Notes: generated from the sequence alone by a model not told the origin. Shown: positions 36,214-45,873, counted from the first letter of the stretch. The stretch is 47,456 nucleotides of DNA from Planctomycetaceae bacterium (GCA_002723275.1 PBNZ01000021.1:281579-329034); one strand, 5' to 3'. Translations and numbers: made by a program.

Positions 36214-37158
36214 CTAGTCGGTAACGGCCGTTGCCGACAGGGTATTTGTATCCACCGTCATTTCATTGGCGGTTGGTTTCGGTTTTTGCAACAAAAACTC
36301 GATAAACTGCCGAGTCGTTCTCGACTGTTCTTTTCCGTGACGCTTGATGATTCCGAGTGGCCTGACAATCGACCCGTCAGCAAACGGGACAGCAACGAGA
36401 GTTTGAGACGCAACCTCTTGTTGCACGGTGGGGGCGGGTAAAATTCCCAATCCCGCATCAATTTCGATCGCCCGTTTGATCGTTTCCGTATTGTCAAACT
36501 CCATCACCGCATTGATTTCAACACCTGCCGCTGCCAAAACCCGATCAATTTCGCGACGAATTCGCAGATTCGCCGCAAAGCTCACCATCGGTCGACCATG
36601 CAGGCGCCGTAAGGCAACCGATTCAAGGCCGGCCAGATCACTATCCGGAGCACAAACCAAAACCATGGGTTCGTCACGCCAAGGCATTGCCGCAAGTTTT
36701 CGATCGGCTTGAGGATAACTGACTAAACCAACATCAACCTGATCTCGCTGGACCAGATCATAAACACGATCCGGATGCGCATATTCAACGCGCACATTGG
36801 ATTTCGGAAAGCAGGCCAGAAAATCCTGAACCGATTGATTCATATGGCTCAGTCCCACCGAATAAATCGATGCAACGCGCACCAGCCCATCTACCTCTTC
36901 ATGCAACGTACGAACCGTTTCTTCCAACGCAAAATAGCGATCAACGATTCGGCGGCAGCCTCGGTGAAACACTTCACCCTCGGCGGTCAGCGACAACGGT
37001 CGTTGGGAACGATCAAGAAGCTTAACCCCCAAACGCTCTTCCAGATGCTGAACCATCTGGCTAGCTGCGGATTGCGACACATCGTTTTCGCAGGCGCCAC
37101 GGGAAATACTGCTGCGCGCAGCAATGTCGCAAAACACTTTGAGGTACTTGATCTGCAT
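36214..37158 (-). CDS. LysR family transcriptional regulator
   Basis: This 314-residue LysR-type regulator has an N-terminal winged helix-turn-helix (1-60; SSISRGACENDVSQSAASQM, VQHLEERLGVKLLDR, LTAEGE) and a periplasmic-binding-protein-like effector domain (about 90-300) that includes RVEYAHPDRVYDLV and DAGLGILPAPTV. The ATG at 37158 begins with MQIKYLKVFCDIA, typical of the family. It is encoded 95 bp upstream of gltB on the same strand, unlike B. subtilis gltC, which is divergent from gltAB. A palindromic site with T-N11-A character is 34 bp upstream of its start. The effector is unknown; control of gltBD in response to nitrogen or carbon status is a reasonable inference. The C-terminal residues after 295 look disordered. 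Confidence 0.93.
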   Translation of the reverse strand: MQIKYLKVFCDIAARSSISRGACENDVSQSAASQMVQHLEERLGVKLLDRSQRPLSLTAEGEVFHRGCRRIVDRYFALEETVRTLHEEVDGLVRVASIYSVGLSHMNQSVQDFLACFPKSNVRVEYAHPDRVYDLVQRDQVDVGLVSYPQADRKLAAMPWRDEPMVLVCAPDSDLAGLESVALRRLHGRPMVSFAANLRIRREIDRVLAAAGVEINAVMEFDNTETIKRAIEIDAGLGILPAPTVQQEVASQTLVAVPFADGSIVRPLGIIKRHGKEQSRTTRQFIEFLLQKPKPTANEMTVDTNTLSATAVTD

Positions 37159-37191
37159 GACCGCCCCGAGACTATAAGCGATTCATATATT

Positions 37192-37211
37192 GATTAGCAG
37201 ATTTTCTAATC
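37192..37211. promoter_or_regulatory. candidate LysR-type operator
   Basis: The perfect dyad GATTAG-N8-CTAATC has the T-N11-A core expected of LysR family binding sites. It is 34 bp upstream of the LysR gene start, where autoregulatory sites normally lie. A second similar site was not found before gltB. Confidence 0.45.
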
Positions 37212-37337
37212 TACGGATCGATCAACCTACGTTTTGGAAAACGGGACGTCAAGCGCCGGAGCTGCTGAATTCAAGAAATAAAGCATCTCAATCTAGGAAG
37301 CTGTCGCATTAGAGAAGATGTTGAGAGCGCCATCTCC

Positions 37338-38522
37338 TTATCTGGATTGCACTTCAGACGATTTATTCGGCAGATACTGGCTTTCAGGCCGTTTTCGCAC
37401 CACTTCCGCCTTGATGATTTTGTCGGGGGCGATCGCTAATTGGGCTGAATCACTCGGATCTCGTTTTTGCAGCTCCGCCAACACATCCATGCCCTCGATC
37501 ACACGACCAAAGACCGTATGCTGGCCATCGAGGTGCGGGGTAGGAACAAACGACAAGAAGAACTGGGAGCCGCCAGTATGGGGCGCTTCCGTTTTGGCCA
37601 TGCTCAAGCTGCCGGCGAAATGCCGCCGAAATCCGGGCTTCGAGCTCTCACAGAAAATGGTATACCCCGGTCCCCCCGTTCCATCTCCTTCGGGACAGCC
37701 CGCCTGTGCCATGAAACCTTGCAAGACACGATGAAAGACGAGTTCGTTGTAGAAACCGTTTTCGACGAGGCTGATGAAATTGCCGACGGTATCCGGCGCT
37801 TCATTTTCGAATAATTCTAAAACGATATCACCCTTGGAGGTTTCAAGCCGCACACGGGGCAGATCGTCGGCGGCGGCTTCAGCAGTTCGAATCTGCTGCT
37901 CTTGCTCCCAATTATCTTGAGCCACGGCGACCGCCGGAAAATACGGTTCCCCAAGTTTGAGGAGTTCCAACGACCGGGCTTCGGCGAAGTATTGATCGGC
38001 GAGCTGGAATTGATTCGCACCGAAGGCCGCCGTTCCGCCGATATCGTAAAGCACTTTTTCTTTGCTACCGTGATCAAGCATTGTTTTGGCGATTTTCAGG
38101 CCAGATTCATATTGATCCGTATTGACGTTATCCACCGCCATCATGATCAGAAACCGACGCAATTCCGTATCCGAGTCTGGCGGGTTGGCAACATAGGCTC
38201 GCAGGCCGGCATCCCGCAGACGTGGCAGATAACTTCGGCCGATCTCGAGTTTCTCTTGGTATTCCCTTCGAATCTCCGGCAACTCGACATCTTCGACAAT
38301 GCCAAATCGCTCTTTCAAATCCCGGAGTTCCTTCAGCAACGCAAGCCACTCGGCAAATACCTCTTCAAAACTTTCCTCAGATTGATTCGAAGCAGGGGAA
38401 GCGTTATCGTCGGTGGCAGGCAGAGCTTGCTGGGCTGTATCTTGCTGGGCTGATACGATCGTATGACCAGAAATTAGTCCGCCGAGAGTGATGACGACCA
38501 CAATCCTTCCGATGAGCTGCAT
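37338..38522 (-). CDS. exported cyclophilin-type peptidyl-prolyl isomerase with N-terminal extension
   Basis: The ATG at 38522 (GAGGAG ribosome site 9 nt upstream) starts a 394-residue protein; an earlier in-frame TTG at 38528 is less likely. A signal peptide (residues about 5-24) precedes an acidic, Ser/Asp-rich linker and an alpha-helical region (about 55-205) that I recognise only as a planctomycete-type extension, possibly TPR-like. The C-terminal cyclophilin domain (about 215-375) has the catalytic Arg in FHRVLQGFMAQAG, the HTGGSQFFL loop and HLDGQHTVFGRV. It catalyses cis-trans isomerisation of X-Pro bonds, probably during periplasmic folding. It diverges from rsmD, with 149 bp between starts. 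Confidence 0.94.
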   Translation of the reverse strand: MQLIGRIVVVITLGGLISGHTIVSAQQDTAQQALPATDDNASPASNQSEESFEEVFAEWLALLKELRDLKERFGIVEDVELPEIRREYQEKLEIGRSYLPRLRDAGLRAYVANPPDSDTELRRFLIMMAVDNVNTDQYESGLKIAKTMLDHGSKEKVLYDIGGTAAFGANQFQLADQYFAEARSLELLKLGEPYFPAVAVAQDNWEQEQQIRTAEAAADDLPRVRLETSKGDIVLELFENEAPDTVGNFISLVENGFYNELVFHRVLQGFMAQAGCPEGDGTGGPGYTIFCESSKPGFRRHFAGSLSMAKTEAPHTGGSQFFLSFVPTPHLDGQHTVFGRVIEGMDVLAELQKRDPSDSAQLAIAPDKIIKAEVVRKRPESQYLPNKSSEVQSR

Positions 38523-38671
38523 TTTCAAGAACTCCTCAATGGGTTACGCTTTTCTGGCTTTACGTAAGACAAGGGCAGGGTGATCGCAAAAACGACCAAA
38601 CATTCCCTGCTCAAAGTATTTCTTCTGTCCGCAGCGAACTCAAGTCCAGAGAGGTGAGGGTTTTCTCGAAG

Positions 38672-39280
38672 ATGGCTCGACGATCCAACCGATCTCTGAG
38701 ACGTGGTGACCAACCGAATACGGTGAGAATCGTCGGGGGTCACCATGGGGGACGGCGGCTGAAGTACTCAGGCGACCCCAAAGTCCGTCCGATGAAGGAT
38801 CGGACGCGGGAAGCCGTGTTTAATCTACTTGGTCCCTTCCGACGGACAGAGCTCGCCTATGATTTATTTGCGGGGACCGGGGCAATGGGTCTCGAGGCGA
38901 TCAGTCGTGGAGCAGCTTTTGCAACTTTCCTGGAACGTCACGCTCCAACGGCCCGAGTGATCGACGAGAACATCGCAACGCTGGATGTCGGTGACCAGAC
39001 GGAGGTATTCGTCACGGACAGCTTTCGGTGGGCCAGGAGCAATCCGGAGCCGACCGACGCTCCATGGGTCGTCTTCTGCTGTCCTCCCTACCGCCTCTAT
39101 CACGAGCGTTGGGAGGATCTATCGAGCATGTTGGACCGTTTCATCGAACAGGCTCCGTCCGAAAGCATCATTGTTGTCGAAGCCGACCAGGAGTTTGATG
39201 CAGACCAATTGCCGCATATCGAACAATGGCGAGTGCGCGATTATGCTCCGGCAAGAATCGCGATTCTCAACATTGAATAA
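38672..39280 (+). CDS. rsmD: 16S rRNA m2G966 methyltransferase family protein
   Basis: From ATG 38672 (a GTG at 38654 is an alternative; the GAGGTGAGG ribosome site fits the ATG with longer spacing) the protein has 202 residues. It matches RsmD: RIVGGHHGGRRLKY, PMKDRTREAVFNLL (39-53) and SAM-binding motif I DLFAGTGAMGLEAISRG (64-80). The catalytic motif IV, normally DPPY/DPPF, is C136-C137-P-P-Y140, so the acidic residue is a cysteine. RsmD methylates N2 of G966 in 16S rRNA during 30S maturation. Family assignment is firm, but the changed motif leaves activity or specificity to be tested. It is convergent with clpB (108 bp). Confidence 0.9.
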   Translation: MARRSNRSLRRGDQPNTVRIVGGHHGGRRLKYSGDPKVRPMKDRTREAVFNLLGPFRRTELAYDLFAGTGAMGLEAISRGAAFATFLERHAPTARVIDENIATLDVGDQTEVFVTDSFRWARSNPEPTDAPWVVFCCPPYRLYHERWEDLSSMLDRFIEQAPSESIIVVEADQEFDADQLPHIEQWRVRDYAPARIAILNIE

Positions 39281-39388
39281 TGCGTCACTGCAACTGGGTA
39301 AAAAAGAATCAATTTGATCGCGAAGAGAGCCTGCGAAACAACGGCCTGCGGCGGGAAGTTCCGCCGCACCCAGTTGCTCCGCCAGCCG

Positions 39389-42070
39389 TTACGCATCTCC
39401 AGACAGATCAAACACTTCGCTGACATCCTCAACCGTACCGGTGTCACGACTGAAGGTGAACCGATTGTCATCCCAATCGATTTTGACACCGGAACCCGCC
39501 GCAAACTCACCTTTGAGGATTTCGGTGGCGAGCGGGTTTTGCAATTGTTGTTGGATGACGCGTTTCAAGGGACGCGCCCCGAACATGGGATCAAATCCTT
39601 CTGCGGCGATTTGATCTCTGGCCGCCTCACTGACGACCAACACCAAATCATTTTGCGCCAACAGATTTTCGAGGTGCGCGACTTGGAGGTCGACAATGCG
39701 ACGAATTTCGGACCGATCCAAAGGATGGAACACGATCGATTCATCGATACGGTTGATGAATTCTGGGGCGAAATGGCCTTTGAGACAATCCTCAACGGCC
39801 TCTTGGATTTCATCCTGTGATCCACCTTCACTGGCAATCTGCTGAATCGCCTGGCTTCCGATATTGCTCGTCATCACAACGATCGTATTCGTGAAGTCCA
39901 CGGTGTGTCCTTGACTGTCGGTAAGCCGACCATCGTCGAGCAATTGCAGCAAGACATTGAACACATCCCGATGAGCCTTCTCGATCTCGTCGAGGAGAAT
40001 CACGCAATAGGGTCGGCGCCGGACGGCTTCTGTCAACTTGCCACCTTCTTCGTAGCCAACATAGCCTGGAGGTGCGCCGATCAATCGACTCACACTATGA
40101 CGCTCCATAAACTCACTCATGTCGAGGCGAACCATAGCGGTTTCGTCGTCGAATAGCACCTCGGCGAGCGCCTTACACAGTTCCGTCTTACCGACGCCGG
40201 TCGGTCCCAGGAAGAGGAACGACCCGATGGGTCGATTCGGATCCTGCAAACCACTACGACTTCGGCGCACCGCATTGGACACAGCCCCCACGGCTTCATC
40301 TTGACCGACGACACGAAGGTGCAAACGTTCTTCCATGACCAACAGCTTGGCCTTTTCAGTCTCAACCATACGGGTAACGGGAACACCGGTCCAAGAACTC
40401 ACGACCTCAGCAATTTCCTCTTCCGTCACTTCTTTACGGAGCAAACGGCGTTCAGGCTGGACTCGGTCGGACTCCTGCTCCTCTTCGGACTCAACCCGCT
40501 GATGCAGTTGTCGTCGTTTGACATCGAGTTCGTAGAGTGTTTGGTATTCCGCTTCACTCACGGGCTGACCGAGAGCTTGTTTTTCCTGGATGGCAGCATC
40601 TTGATGTCGAAACTCAAGGTCAAGACTCTCAAGTTCCTGACGGACTCTTTGTACATCGCCGAGACCGAGCTTTTCGGCCTCCCACTGCTCGCGCAGATTG
40701 GCGAGTTTCTGTCGCAGCTGTTCCATTTCAGATTCGACATCGGCGAGCCGTTCTTTCGACGTCGCTTCGTCCTCATCCGCCAATTGGCGCGCGGCGAGTT
40801 CCAACTGCGTGAGCTTGCGCTGAACTTCGTCGATTTCGGTCGGCACGCTTTCCAGCTCCATCGCCACGCGACTGGAAGCTTCATCCACCAGATCAATTGC
40901 CTTGTCAGGCAGGAAGCGATCGGTGATATAACGATGCGATAGCTGGGCTGCAGCCACCAACGCAGAATCTTTAATTTTGACGTTATGATGAGCTTCGTAC
41001 CGAGGCTTAAGTCCGCGCAAAATCGCGATCGAATCCTCGACCGAAGGTTCACCGACATACACCGGTTGGAACCGTCGCTCCAGAGCGGGATCTTTCTCGA
41101 TGTACTGACGATATTCATCAAGCGTCGTAGCACCAATACAACGCAATTCACCACGAGCGAGAGCTGGCTTCAGCAGGTTGGCAGCATCGGAACCACCCTC
41201 GGTCCGACCAGCACCAACAACGGTGTGCAATTCATCGATAAAGAGCACAACCGCGCCACCCGCCTCTTCCACTTCGCGCAAGACGGCTTTCAGTCGTTCT
41301 TCAAATTCACCACGGAATTTCGTACCCGCGATCAACGCTCCCATATCCAATGCGACCACACGTTTGTTCTTCAAACTCTGCGGCACATCACCTTCGACGA
41401 TCCGTAGAGCGAGACCTTCCGCGATCGCCGTCTTCCCGACACCGGGCTCGCCGATCAAGACTGGATTGTTTTTAGTGCGTCGAGACAGCACTTGAATGAC
41501 GCGTCGGATTTCCGAATCGCGGCCGATGACCGGATCCAACTTACCCGCATTCGCGCGTTCGACCAGATCGATACCATATTTCTCGAGCGCTTGGAATTTG
41601 GCTTCCGGATTCTCATCGGTGACCCGGGCCCCACCCCGAATGTCTTGCAGCGCATTCAGAATATCGCTCTCTCGTACGCCATTGAGTTGCAGCAGACTCT
41701 GTGCAGGTGTTTTGACTTTCGTAAGCGCCAGCAAGAGATGTTCGGTCGAGATATACTCGTCCTTCATCTGTTCAGCCTCGCTTTGAGCGCCCTGCAAAAC
41801 TTGCATCAGGCTCTGGCCCACCGGCGGTGAAGCACCCCCGGAAACTTTGGGCAATCGCTCGACTTCGGACTCGACGATACTGCTGAGCTGCTGCAGGTTG
41901 ACGCCAATTTTTTCGAGCAGAGGATGCACAATCCCGTCAGTCTCTTCCATCAAGCTTGCAAGCAGATGGAGAGCTTCAATTTGCGGATTGCCAAACTGAG
42001 TCGCGAGCGTCTGCGCGCGGCCAACAGCTTCTTGTCCTTTGATGGTGAGTTTTTCAAATCGAAATGTCAT
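39389..42070 (-). CDS. clpB: ATP-dependent chaperone ClpB
   Basis: This 893-residue protein is the full-length ClpB disaggregase. It has two N-terminal Clp repeats (about 1-145), AAA+ domain 1 with Walker A GEPGVGKT at 207-214, the long coiled-coil middle domain (about 400-545; [20 protein letters not shown]), AAA+ domain 2 with Walker [10 protein letters not shown], and the C-terminal D2-small domain ending around [14 protein letters not shown]. The IGF loop of ClpA/ClpX that binds ClpP is absent, as expected. With DnaK it resolubilises aggregated proteins. The ATG at 42070 follows AGAGGAG. Directly upstream sit three tandem hairpins, and dnaK is 355 bp further up on the same strand, so heat-shock control of both is likely. 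Confidence 0.98.
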   Translation of the reverse strand: MTFRFEKLTIKGQEAVGRAQTLATQFGNPQIEALHLLASLMEETDGIVHPLLEKIGVNLQQLSSIVESEVERLPKVSGGASPPVGQSLMQVLQGAQSEAEQMKDEYISTEHLLLALTKVKTPAQSLLQLNGVRESDILNALQDIRGGARVTDENPEAKFQALEKYGIDLVERANAGKLDPVIGRDSEIRRVIQVLSRRTKNNPVLIGEPGVGKTAIAEGLALRIVEGDVPQSLKNKRVVALDMGALIAGTKFRGEFEERLKAVLREVEEAGGAVVLFIDELHTVVGAGRTEGGSDAANLLKPALARGELRCIGATTLDEYRQYIEKDPALERRFQPVYVGEPSVEDSIAILRGLKPRYEAHHNVKIKDSALVAAAQLSHRYITDRFLPDKAIDLVDEASSRVAMELESVPTEIDEVQRKLTQLELAARQLADEDEATSKERLADVESEMEQLRQKLANLREQWEAEKLGLGDVQRVRQELESLDLEFRHQDAAIQEKQALGQPVSEAEYQTLYELDVKRRQLHQRVESEEEQESDRVQPERRLLRKEVTEEEIAEVVSSWTGVPVTRMVETEKAKLLVMEERLHLRVVGQDEAVGAVSNAVRRSRSGLQDPNRPIGSFLFLGPTGVGKTELCKALAEVLFDDETAMVRLDMSEFMERHSVSRLIGAPPGYVGYEEGGKLTEAVRRRPYCVILLDEIEKAHRDVFNVLLQLLDDGRLTDSQGHTVDFTNTIVVMTSNIGSQAIQQIASEGGSQDEIQEAVEDCLKGHFAPEFINRIDESIVFHPLDRSEIRRIVDLQVAHLENLLAQNDLVLVVSEAARDQIAAEGFDPMFGARPLKRVIQQQLQNPLATEILKGEFAAGSGVKIDWDDNRFTFSRDTGTVEDVSEVFDLSGDA

Positions 42071-42084
42071 TTTGTTCTCCTCTC

Positions 42085-42151
42085 TCGTCCTCTCGGGACG
42101 AACGCCTTTCGAAAGGCGTCATTGGCAAGTGTCCTCGGAGGCACATGCCAA
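42085..42151 (-). promoter_or_regulatory. three tandem hairpins in the clpB leader
   Basis: The 354 bp between dnaK and clpB (42071-42424) contains three adjoining inverted repeats ending 14 bp before the clpB start. One is TCGTCC-N5-GGACGA (42085-42101). The second is a perfect 18-bp palindrome of ACGCCTTTC with GAAAGGCGT (42102-42119). The third is a long imperfect hairpin bounded by TTGGCA and TGCCAA (42122-42151). No T-run follows, so they are not a classical dnaK terminator. A minus-strand 77-codon frame (42067-42300) spans them and overlaps the clpB ATG by 4 bp (ATGA), but its product looks unlike a protein. Apart from these, no gene is seen here. Thermosensing or transcript processing are possible. 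Confidence 0.5.
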
Positions 42152-42424
42152 CCCTGAAGCGCATCATCCAACCGATATTCATTCAAACAGATGATGCTTG
42201 ATCGCGGAGCTGAGCTACGCGACACGAGCGAGTCGACGGAACCGGTCAGGTCTAAGGTTCGCATCGAATCGGTGCCCAATGACCGTTCCGCATGGGACAA
42301 CGGTCACCAGACATCAATAGCCCTGGTTATCAGCAGCACAGAAAAAGTCGTTCCGAGAGTCGAGACAAAGCCTGCCTCTCGGCTAGAGTTTTCGCTGAAG
42401 ACAAGAGTCCACAGACGACGTGGT

Positions 42425-44365
42425 CTATGAATCCTTCACTTCGAATTCCGCATCGATCGTGTCGTCATCGGCGGCTGACTCCTCAGCTCCGGATGACGGA
42501 CCATCTTCGGGTGCTCCTGCGGACGCATTATTCGTTGTGTTTTCATACAACGTTTTGTTCAGCGCCTGCCCTGCCTGTTCAAGCTCTTCAACCGCAGATC
42601 TGATGGCCTGCAAGTCTTCACCCTTAGCAACTTCGCGAGTCTTCTCGATGGCTTTCTCCATCGGTTCGCAATCAGCAGGCTGCAGCTTGTCTTCGTTTTC
42701 TTTCATCAACTTTTCAAGCTGGAAACACAGTTGATCGGCCGAATTTCGCAAGTCGGCAATCTCGCGTTTTGCTTTATCCTCTGCGGCATGATCCTCAGCA
42801 TCAGACCGCATGCGGTTGATTTCGTCCTCGGACAAACCGGAAGACTGTTCAATCCTTACGGTTTGTTCCTTGCCAGAACCAAGGTCCTTGGCGGAAACAT
42901 TGAGGATACCGTTTTGGTCAATGTCGAATTTAACTTCGATCTGAGGTACGCCACGTGGAGCCGGCGGAATGCCATCCAGATTGAACTGCCCTAACAACCG
43001 ATTGTCGGCGGCCATGGGACGTTCACCCTGAAAGACTCGCACCGTCACCGCGTTTTGATTGTCTTCAGCGGTGCTGAATGTCTGCTTACGTTCGGTAGGA
43101 ACGGTCGTATTCCTTTCTACCAGCTTCGTAAACACCCCCCCCAAGGTCTCAATACCCAGGGAGAGCGGAGTCACATCCAGCAGCAACACGTCTTTGCGAT
43201 CACCGGCCAGGACACTGCCCTGAATGGCAGCACCACCGGCAACGACTTCGTCAGGATTCACCCCTTTGTGAGGATCCTTACCGAAGATTTCCTTGACGAG
43301 CGACTGTACACGTGGGATACGGGTCGATCCACCTACCAAAACAACTTCGTCGATCTCGCCAGGCTTAAGATTCGCATCTTCAAGAGCCTGTAGGACGGGC
43401 TTTTGGCAGCGTTCGAATAGCTCATCAGCAAGCTCCTCGAACTTGGCTCGAGTCACCGTCACTTGTAAGTGCTTCGGACCGTTCTGGTCTGCGGTAATAA
43501 ACGGCAAATTGATATCGGTCTGGGCGGTGGAACTCAACTCCTTCTTGGCTTTCTCACAGGCTTCCTGAAGTCGTTGCAATGCCATCGTATCCTGACGCAG
43601 GTCAATTCCCTGGTCTTTCTTGAACTCCTCAGCAACGTAATTGATGAGAACTTCATCGAAGTCATCACCACCGAGATGAGTATCACCACTAGTGCTGATC
43701 ACTTCAAAGACCGTGACGTCACCTTCCTGACCTTCCGTCGAAGCAACTTCGAGGATGGAGATATCAAAGGTACCGCCACCGAGGTCAAAGACAGCAATCT
43801 TCTCATTGGCCTTTTTACCAAGTCCATAAGCGAGGGCTGCTGCAGTCGGCTCGTTGATAATACGAGCGACTTCCAGACCTGCGATCTGGCCAGCGTCCTT
43901 GGTCGCTTGTCGCTGCGAGTCATTGAAGTACGCCGGAACGGTAATGACGGCCTTGTTGACCTTGTGCCCCAAATAGGACTCAGCCGCTTCCTTGAGCTTG
44001 CGCAAGATCATCGCCGAGATCTCTTGCGGGGTATATTCCGTGTCGCCAGCCTTGACCTTCACGTAGTCGGAGTCACCACCGGTGATCTCATAGGGCACCA
44101 TTTTTTCTTCCGACTGGACCTCATTGTGCCGACGCCCCATAAAGCGCTTAATCGAATAGATCGTCTTCGTGGGGTTCGTTACTGCTTGACGTCGGGCCGG
44201 TTCACCCACGAGCGTCTCACCCTTTTCGGTGATCGCAACCACGCTAGACGTGAGTCGGTTCCCTTCTGCGTTTGCAATGATTTCGGACTCGGTCCCTTCC
44301 ATTACGGCAACAACCGAATTGGTGGTTCCCAAGTCGATGCCGATAATTTTTTCGCCTTGAGCCAT
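42425..44365 (-). CDS. dnaK: molecular chaperone DnaK
   Basis: This 646-residue protein is a standard DnaK (Hsp70). Its start [20 protein letters not shown] holds the phosphate-1 motif GIDLGTTNS. Later come [12 protein letters not shown]-type phosphate-2 (here [12 protein letters not shown]) and [13 protein letters not shown]. The substrate-binding domain contains [14 protein letters not shown] and [15 protein letters not shown]. The C-terminus EDDTIDAEF-type tail is [14 protein letters not shown], the recognition sequence for co-chaperones. It binds hydrophobic peptide segments in an ATP-driven cycle with DnaJ and GrpE; neither is encoded in this window. The ATG at 44365 has AAAGGAAATTTTA upstream. 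It is the first same-strand gene of a probable heat-shock group with clpB. pheA is divergent. Confidence 0.99.
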   Translation of the reverse strand: MAQGEKIIGIDLGTTNSVVAVMEGTESEIIANAEGNRLTSSVVAITEKGETLVGEPARRQAVTNPTKTIYSIKRFMGRRHNEVQSEEKMVPYEITGGDSDYVKVKAGDTEYTPQEISAMILRKLKEAAESYLGHKVNKAVITVPAYFNDSQRQATKDAGQIAGLEVARIINEPTAAALAYGLGKKANEKIAVFDLGGGTFDISILEVASTEGQEGDVTVFEVISTSGDTHLGGDDFDEVLINYVAEEFKKDQGIDLRQDTMALQRLQEACEKAKKELSSTAQTDINLPFITADQNGPKHLQVTVTRAKFEELADELFERCQKPVLQALEDANLKPGEIDEVVLVGGSTRIPRVQSLVKEIFGKDPHKGVNPDEVVAGGAAIQGSVLAGDRKDVLLLDVTPLSLGIETLGGVFTKLVERNTTVPTERKQTFSTAEDNQNAVTVRVFQGERPMAADNRLLGQFNLDGIPPAPRGVPQIEVKFDIDQNGILNVSAKDLGSGKEQTVRIEQSSGLSEDEINRMRSDAEDHAAEDKAKREIADLRNSADQLCFQLEKLMKENEDKLQPADCEPMEKAIEKTREVAKGEDLQAIRSAVEELEQAGQALNKTLYENTTNNASAGAPEDGPSSGAEESAADDDTIDAEFEVKDS

Positions 44366-44612
44366 TAAAATTTCCTTTCTGCTGGGCGGATTGATTGCGG
44401 CCGTCTTCCGATTAACGGGATCTTTCCAGATGTATCGAAACCCAGAATTCTGGGTTGTTTGAAATCACAATGAGCTGCCACGCGGCAAACACGCCGAAAA
44501 ATATAAGCAAAGCTCGTGCCAGACGATTTCCGACAGACAATTCATCCGTTAAGTGTATATTCTAGAATAGTTTGCGTTTTGACCTTCGCCCGCGGGGCTA
44601 AGTTACTGTATT

Positions 44613-44641
44613 TTGACGCTGCCATTTTGACATCCTGTATT
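44613..44641 (+). promoter_or_regulatory. candidate sigma-70 type promoter for pheA
   Basis: TTGACG (44613-44618), a 17-bp spacer and TGTATT (44636-44641) match the -35 and -10 consensus moderately well and lie about 90 bp upstream of the pheA start. The 44615-44632 copy of the dyad repeat falls in the spacer, so a protein bound there would block transcription. Confidence 0.35.
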
Positions 44642-44673
44642 TGGGCCGATTAACGACGCTGCCAATTTGACAG
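44615..44673. repeat. pair of 40-bp-spaced dyad repeats between dnaK and pheA
   Basis: GACGCTGCCATTTTGACA (44615-44632) and GACGCTGCCAATTTGACAG (44655-44673) are direct repeats with one internal base difference, starting exactly 40 bp apart, close to four helical turns. Each holds an imperfect dyad TGCCA-N3-TGACA. They sit in the 365-bp dnaK-pheA divergent region (44366-44730), in which no gene was found. This looks like an operator for cooperative binding. It is not the CIRCE sequence. Confidence 0.5.
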
Positions 44674-44730
44674 ATACGGTCGTACCGATCGTCCCCCGAC
44701 TGCCATCCACGGTTGGAATGAGCGAACACT

Positions 44731-45840
44731 ATGCCCCCCCGAAAAAAAGGCTCGACTGCTGCCTCTCGGCGCAAAAAACCAACGGTGCCGGAAATCGTGA
44801 GGCGCCTGATCGAGATCGACCGGCGTATTCTGAAGCTTTGCAATGAGCGAGCTCAGCTTGTGAAGTCCAACGCCTCACCCGATCAGCTAGCACGCCTTCT
44901 CGATGGTCGACGACAGAAGGCATGGCAGGATCTGCTGAAGGAGCAGGAGGGGCCGATTGACGAAGCCGCTGCTCAGGCGATTTTCCGTGAATTGGATAGC
45001 GTCACGCGTTCGCTCGTGCGCGACACACGAGCAACCTTCCTCGGCCCGGAATTCAGTTACAGTCACTTAGCGGCCATCGAGCGTTTTGGAACCAGCAGTG
45101 AACTGATACCAGTCACTTCGATCAGTGCGGTCTTTCAAGCTGTAAATCGGGGAGAGGTCGAGTTCGGGATTGTGCCCATCGAAAACTCGACTGATGGACG
45201 CATCGCAGACTCGTTGGATATGTTTTCAAAGCTTCCGGTACGGATCTGTGGTGAAGTTCCGATGCGAATTCATCACAACCTGCTGGCGAAGTGTGAAGTT
45301 TCCAAAATCAAGGAAGTACACAGCAAACCTCAAGCTCTCTCGCAGTGCCGTGATTGGCTCTCGCGGAATCTCCCCAAAGCGCGCACGGTCGCGACAAGCA
45401 GCACAACCGCGGCAGCGGAAAGTGCATCCAAGCGGACGGGAGTCGCCGCCATCGCAAGTCAGCAAGCGGGTGTTAACTATGACTTGAATGTTGTCGCCCC
45501 CAACATTGAGGACAACCCGAACAACATCACTCGATTCGCCGTGATTAGCACAGAGACCGCTCCACGTACCGGCAAGGACAAAACCTCCTTGATGTTCGAG
45601 CTAGACCATCAGCCGGGAGCATTGGCCGATGCGATGGCCATCTTTAAACGCAACCGACTGAATCTGACGTGGATCGAATCCTTTCCCAAGCAAGGCTCTC
45701 GCAACGAATACCTGTTTTTCGTCGAACTCGAAGGGCATCTGATCGACTTGATGGTAAAGCGAGCGATTCGATCGCTCGAAAAGAAAACCGTTCGAATCGA
45801 CATCCTGGGTTCTTATGCCAAGATGGATCCGATTGGCTGA
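44731..45840 (+). CDS. pheA: chorismate mutase/prephenate dehydratase
   Basis: The 369-residue bifunctional enzyme has an N-terminal chorismate mutase helix region (about 20-95; EIVRRLIEIDRRILKLCNER), a prephenate dehydratase domain (about 102-280) starting ATFLGPEFSYSHLAAIERFG and containing the catalytic TRF (Thr267-Phe269) in NNITRFAVI, and a C-terminal ACT domain (about 285-365) with HQPGALADAM. It makes phenylpyruvate from chorismate for phenylalanine synthesis. The ACT motif usually written ESRP is ESFP (316-319), which may alter feedback inhibition by phenylalanine. The first 19 residues (MPPRKKGSTAASRRKKPTV) are basic and disordered. ATG start at 44731, TGA stop. Confidence 0.96.
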   Translation: MPPRKKGSTAASRRKKPTVPEIVRRLIEIDRRILKLCNERAQLVKSNASPDQLARLLDGRRQKAWQDLLKEQEGPIDEAAAQAIFRELDSVTRSLVRDTRATFLGPEFSYSHLAAIERFGTSSELIPVTSISAVFQAVNRGEVEFGIVPIENSTDGRIADSLDMFSKLPVRICGEVPMRIHHNLLAKCEVSKIKEVHSKPQALSQCRDWLSRNLPKARTVATSSTTAAAESASKRTGVAAIASQQAGVNYDLNVVAPNIEDNPNNITRFAVISTETAPRTGKDKTSLMFELDHQPGALADAMAIFKRNRLNLTWIESFPKQGSRNEYLFFVELEGHLIDLMVKRAIRSLEKKTVRIDILGSYAKMDPIG

Positions 45841-45858
45841 ACAGGATTCCAAGAATTC

Positions 45859-45872
45859 TGAGTTGTAACTCA
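45859..45872. terminator. hairpin between convergent pheA and pncC
   Basis: TGAGTT-GT-AACTCA is a perfect 6-bp stem with a 2-nt loop in the 33-bp gap between the stop codons of the convergent genes. An outer GATTCC/GGAATC pair (45845-45850 and 45877-45882) could extend it. No T-run is present, so a role as a bidirectional terminator is only a possibility. Confidence 0.3.
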
Positions 45873-45873
45873 A

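Noticed and set aside
40301-40942. 213-codon plus-strand frame antisense to clpB
   Set aside because: It is opposite the clpB middle domain and is explained by its codon bias.
42067-42300. 77-codon minus-strand frame before clpB that overlaps its ATG
   Set aside because: Although the ATGA overlap suggests coupling, the frame runs through three perfect or near-perfect hairpins and its product shows no fold-like pattern. It is kept only as a note in the clpB leader finding.
43469-44368. 299-codon plus-strand open frame antisense to dnaK
   Set aside because: Long antisense ORFs over dnaK are a well-known artefact of its codon pattern and have been misannotated as other enzymes in databases; the dnaK frame itself is unambiguous.
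44366-44730. CIRCE element for HrcA control of dnaK
   Set aside because: The TTAGCACTC-N9-GAGTGCTAA consensus was looked for and not found; the repeats present are different in sequence.
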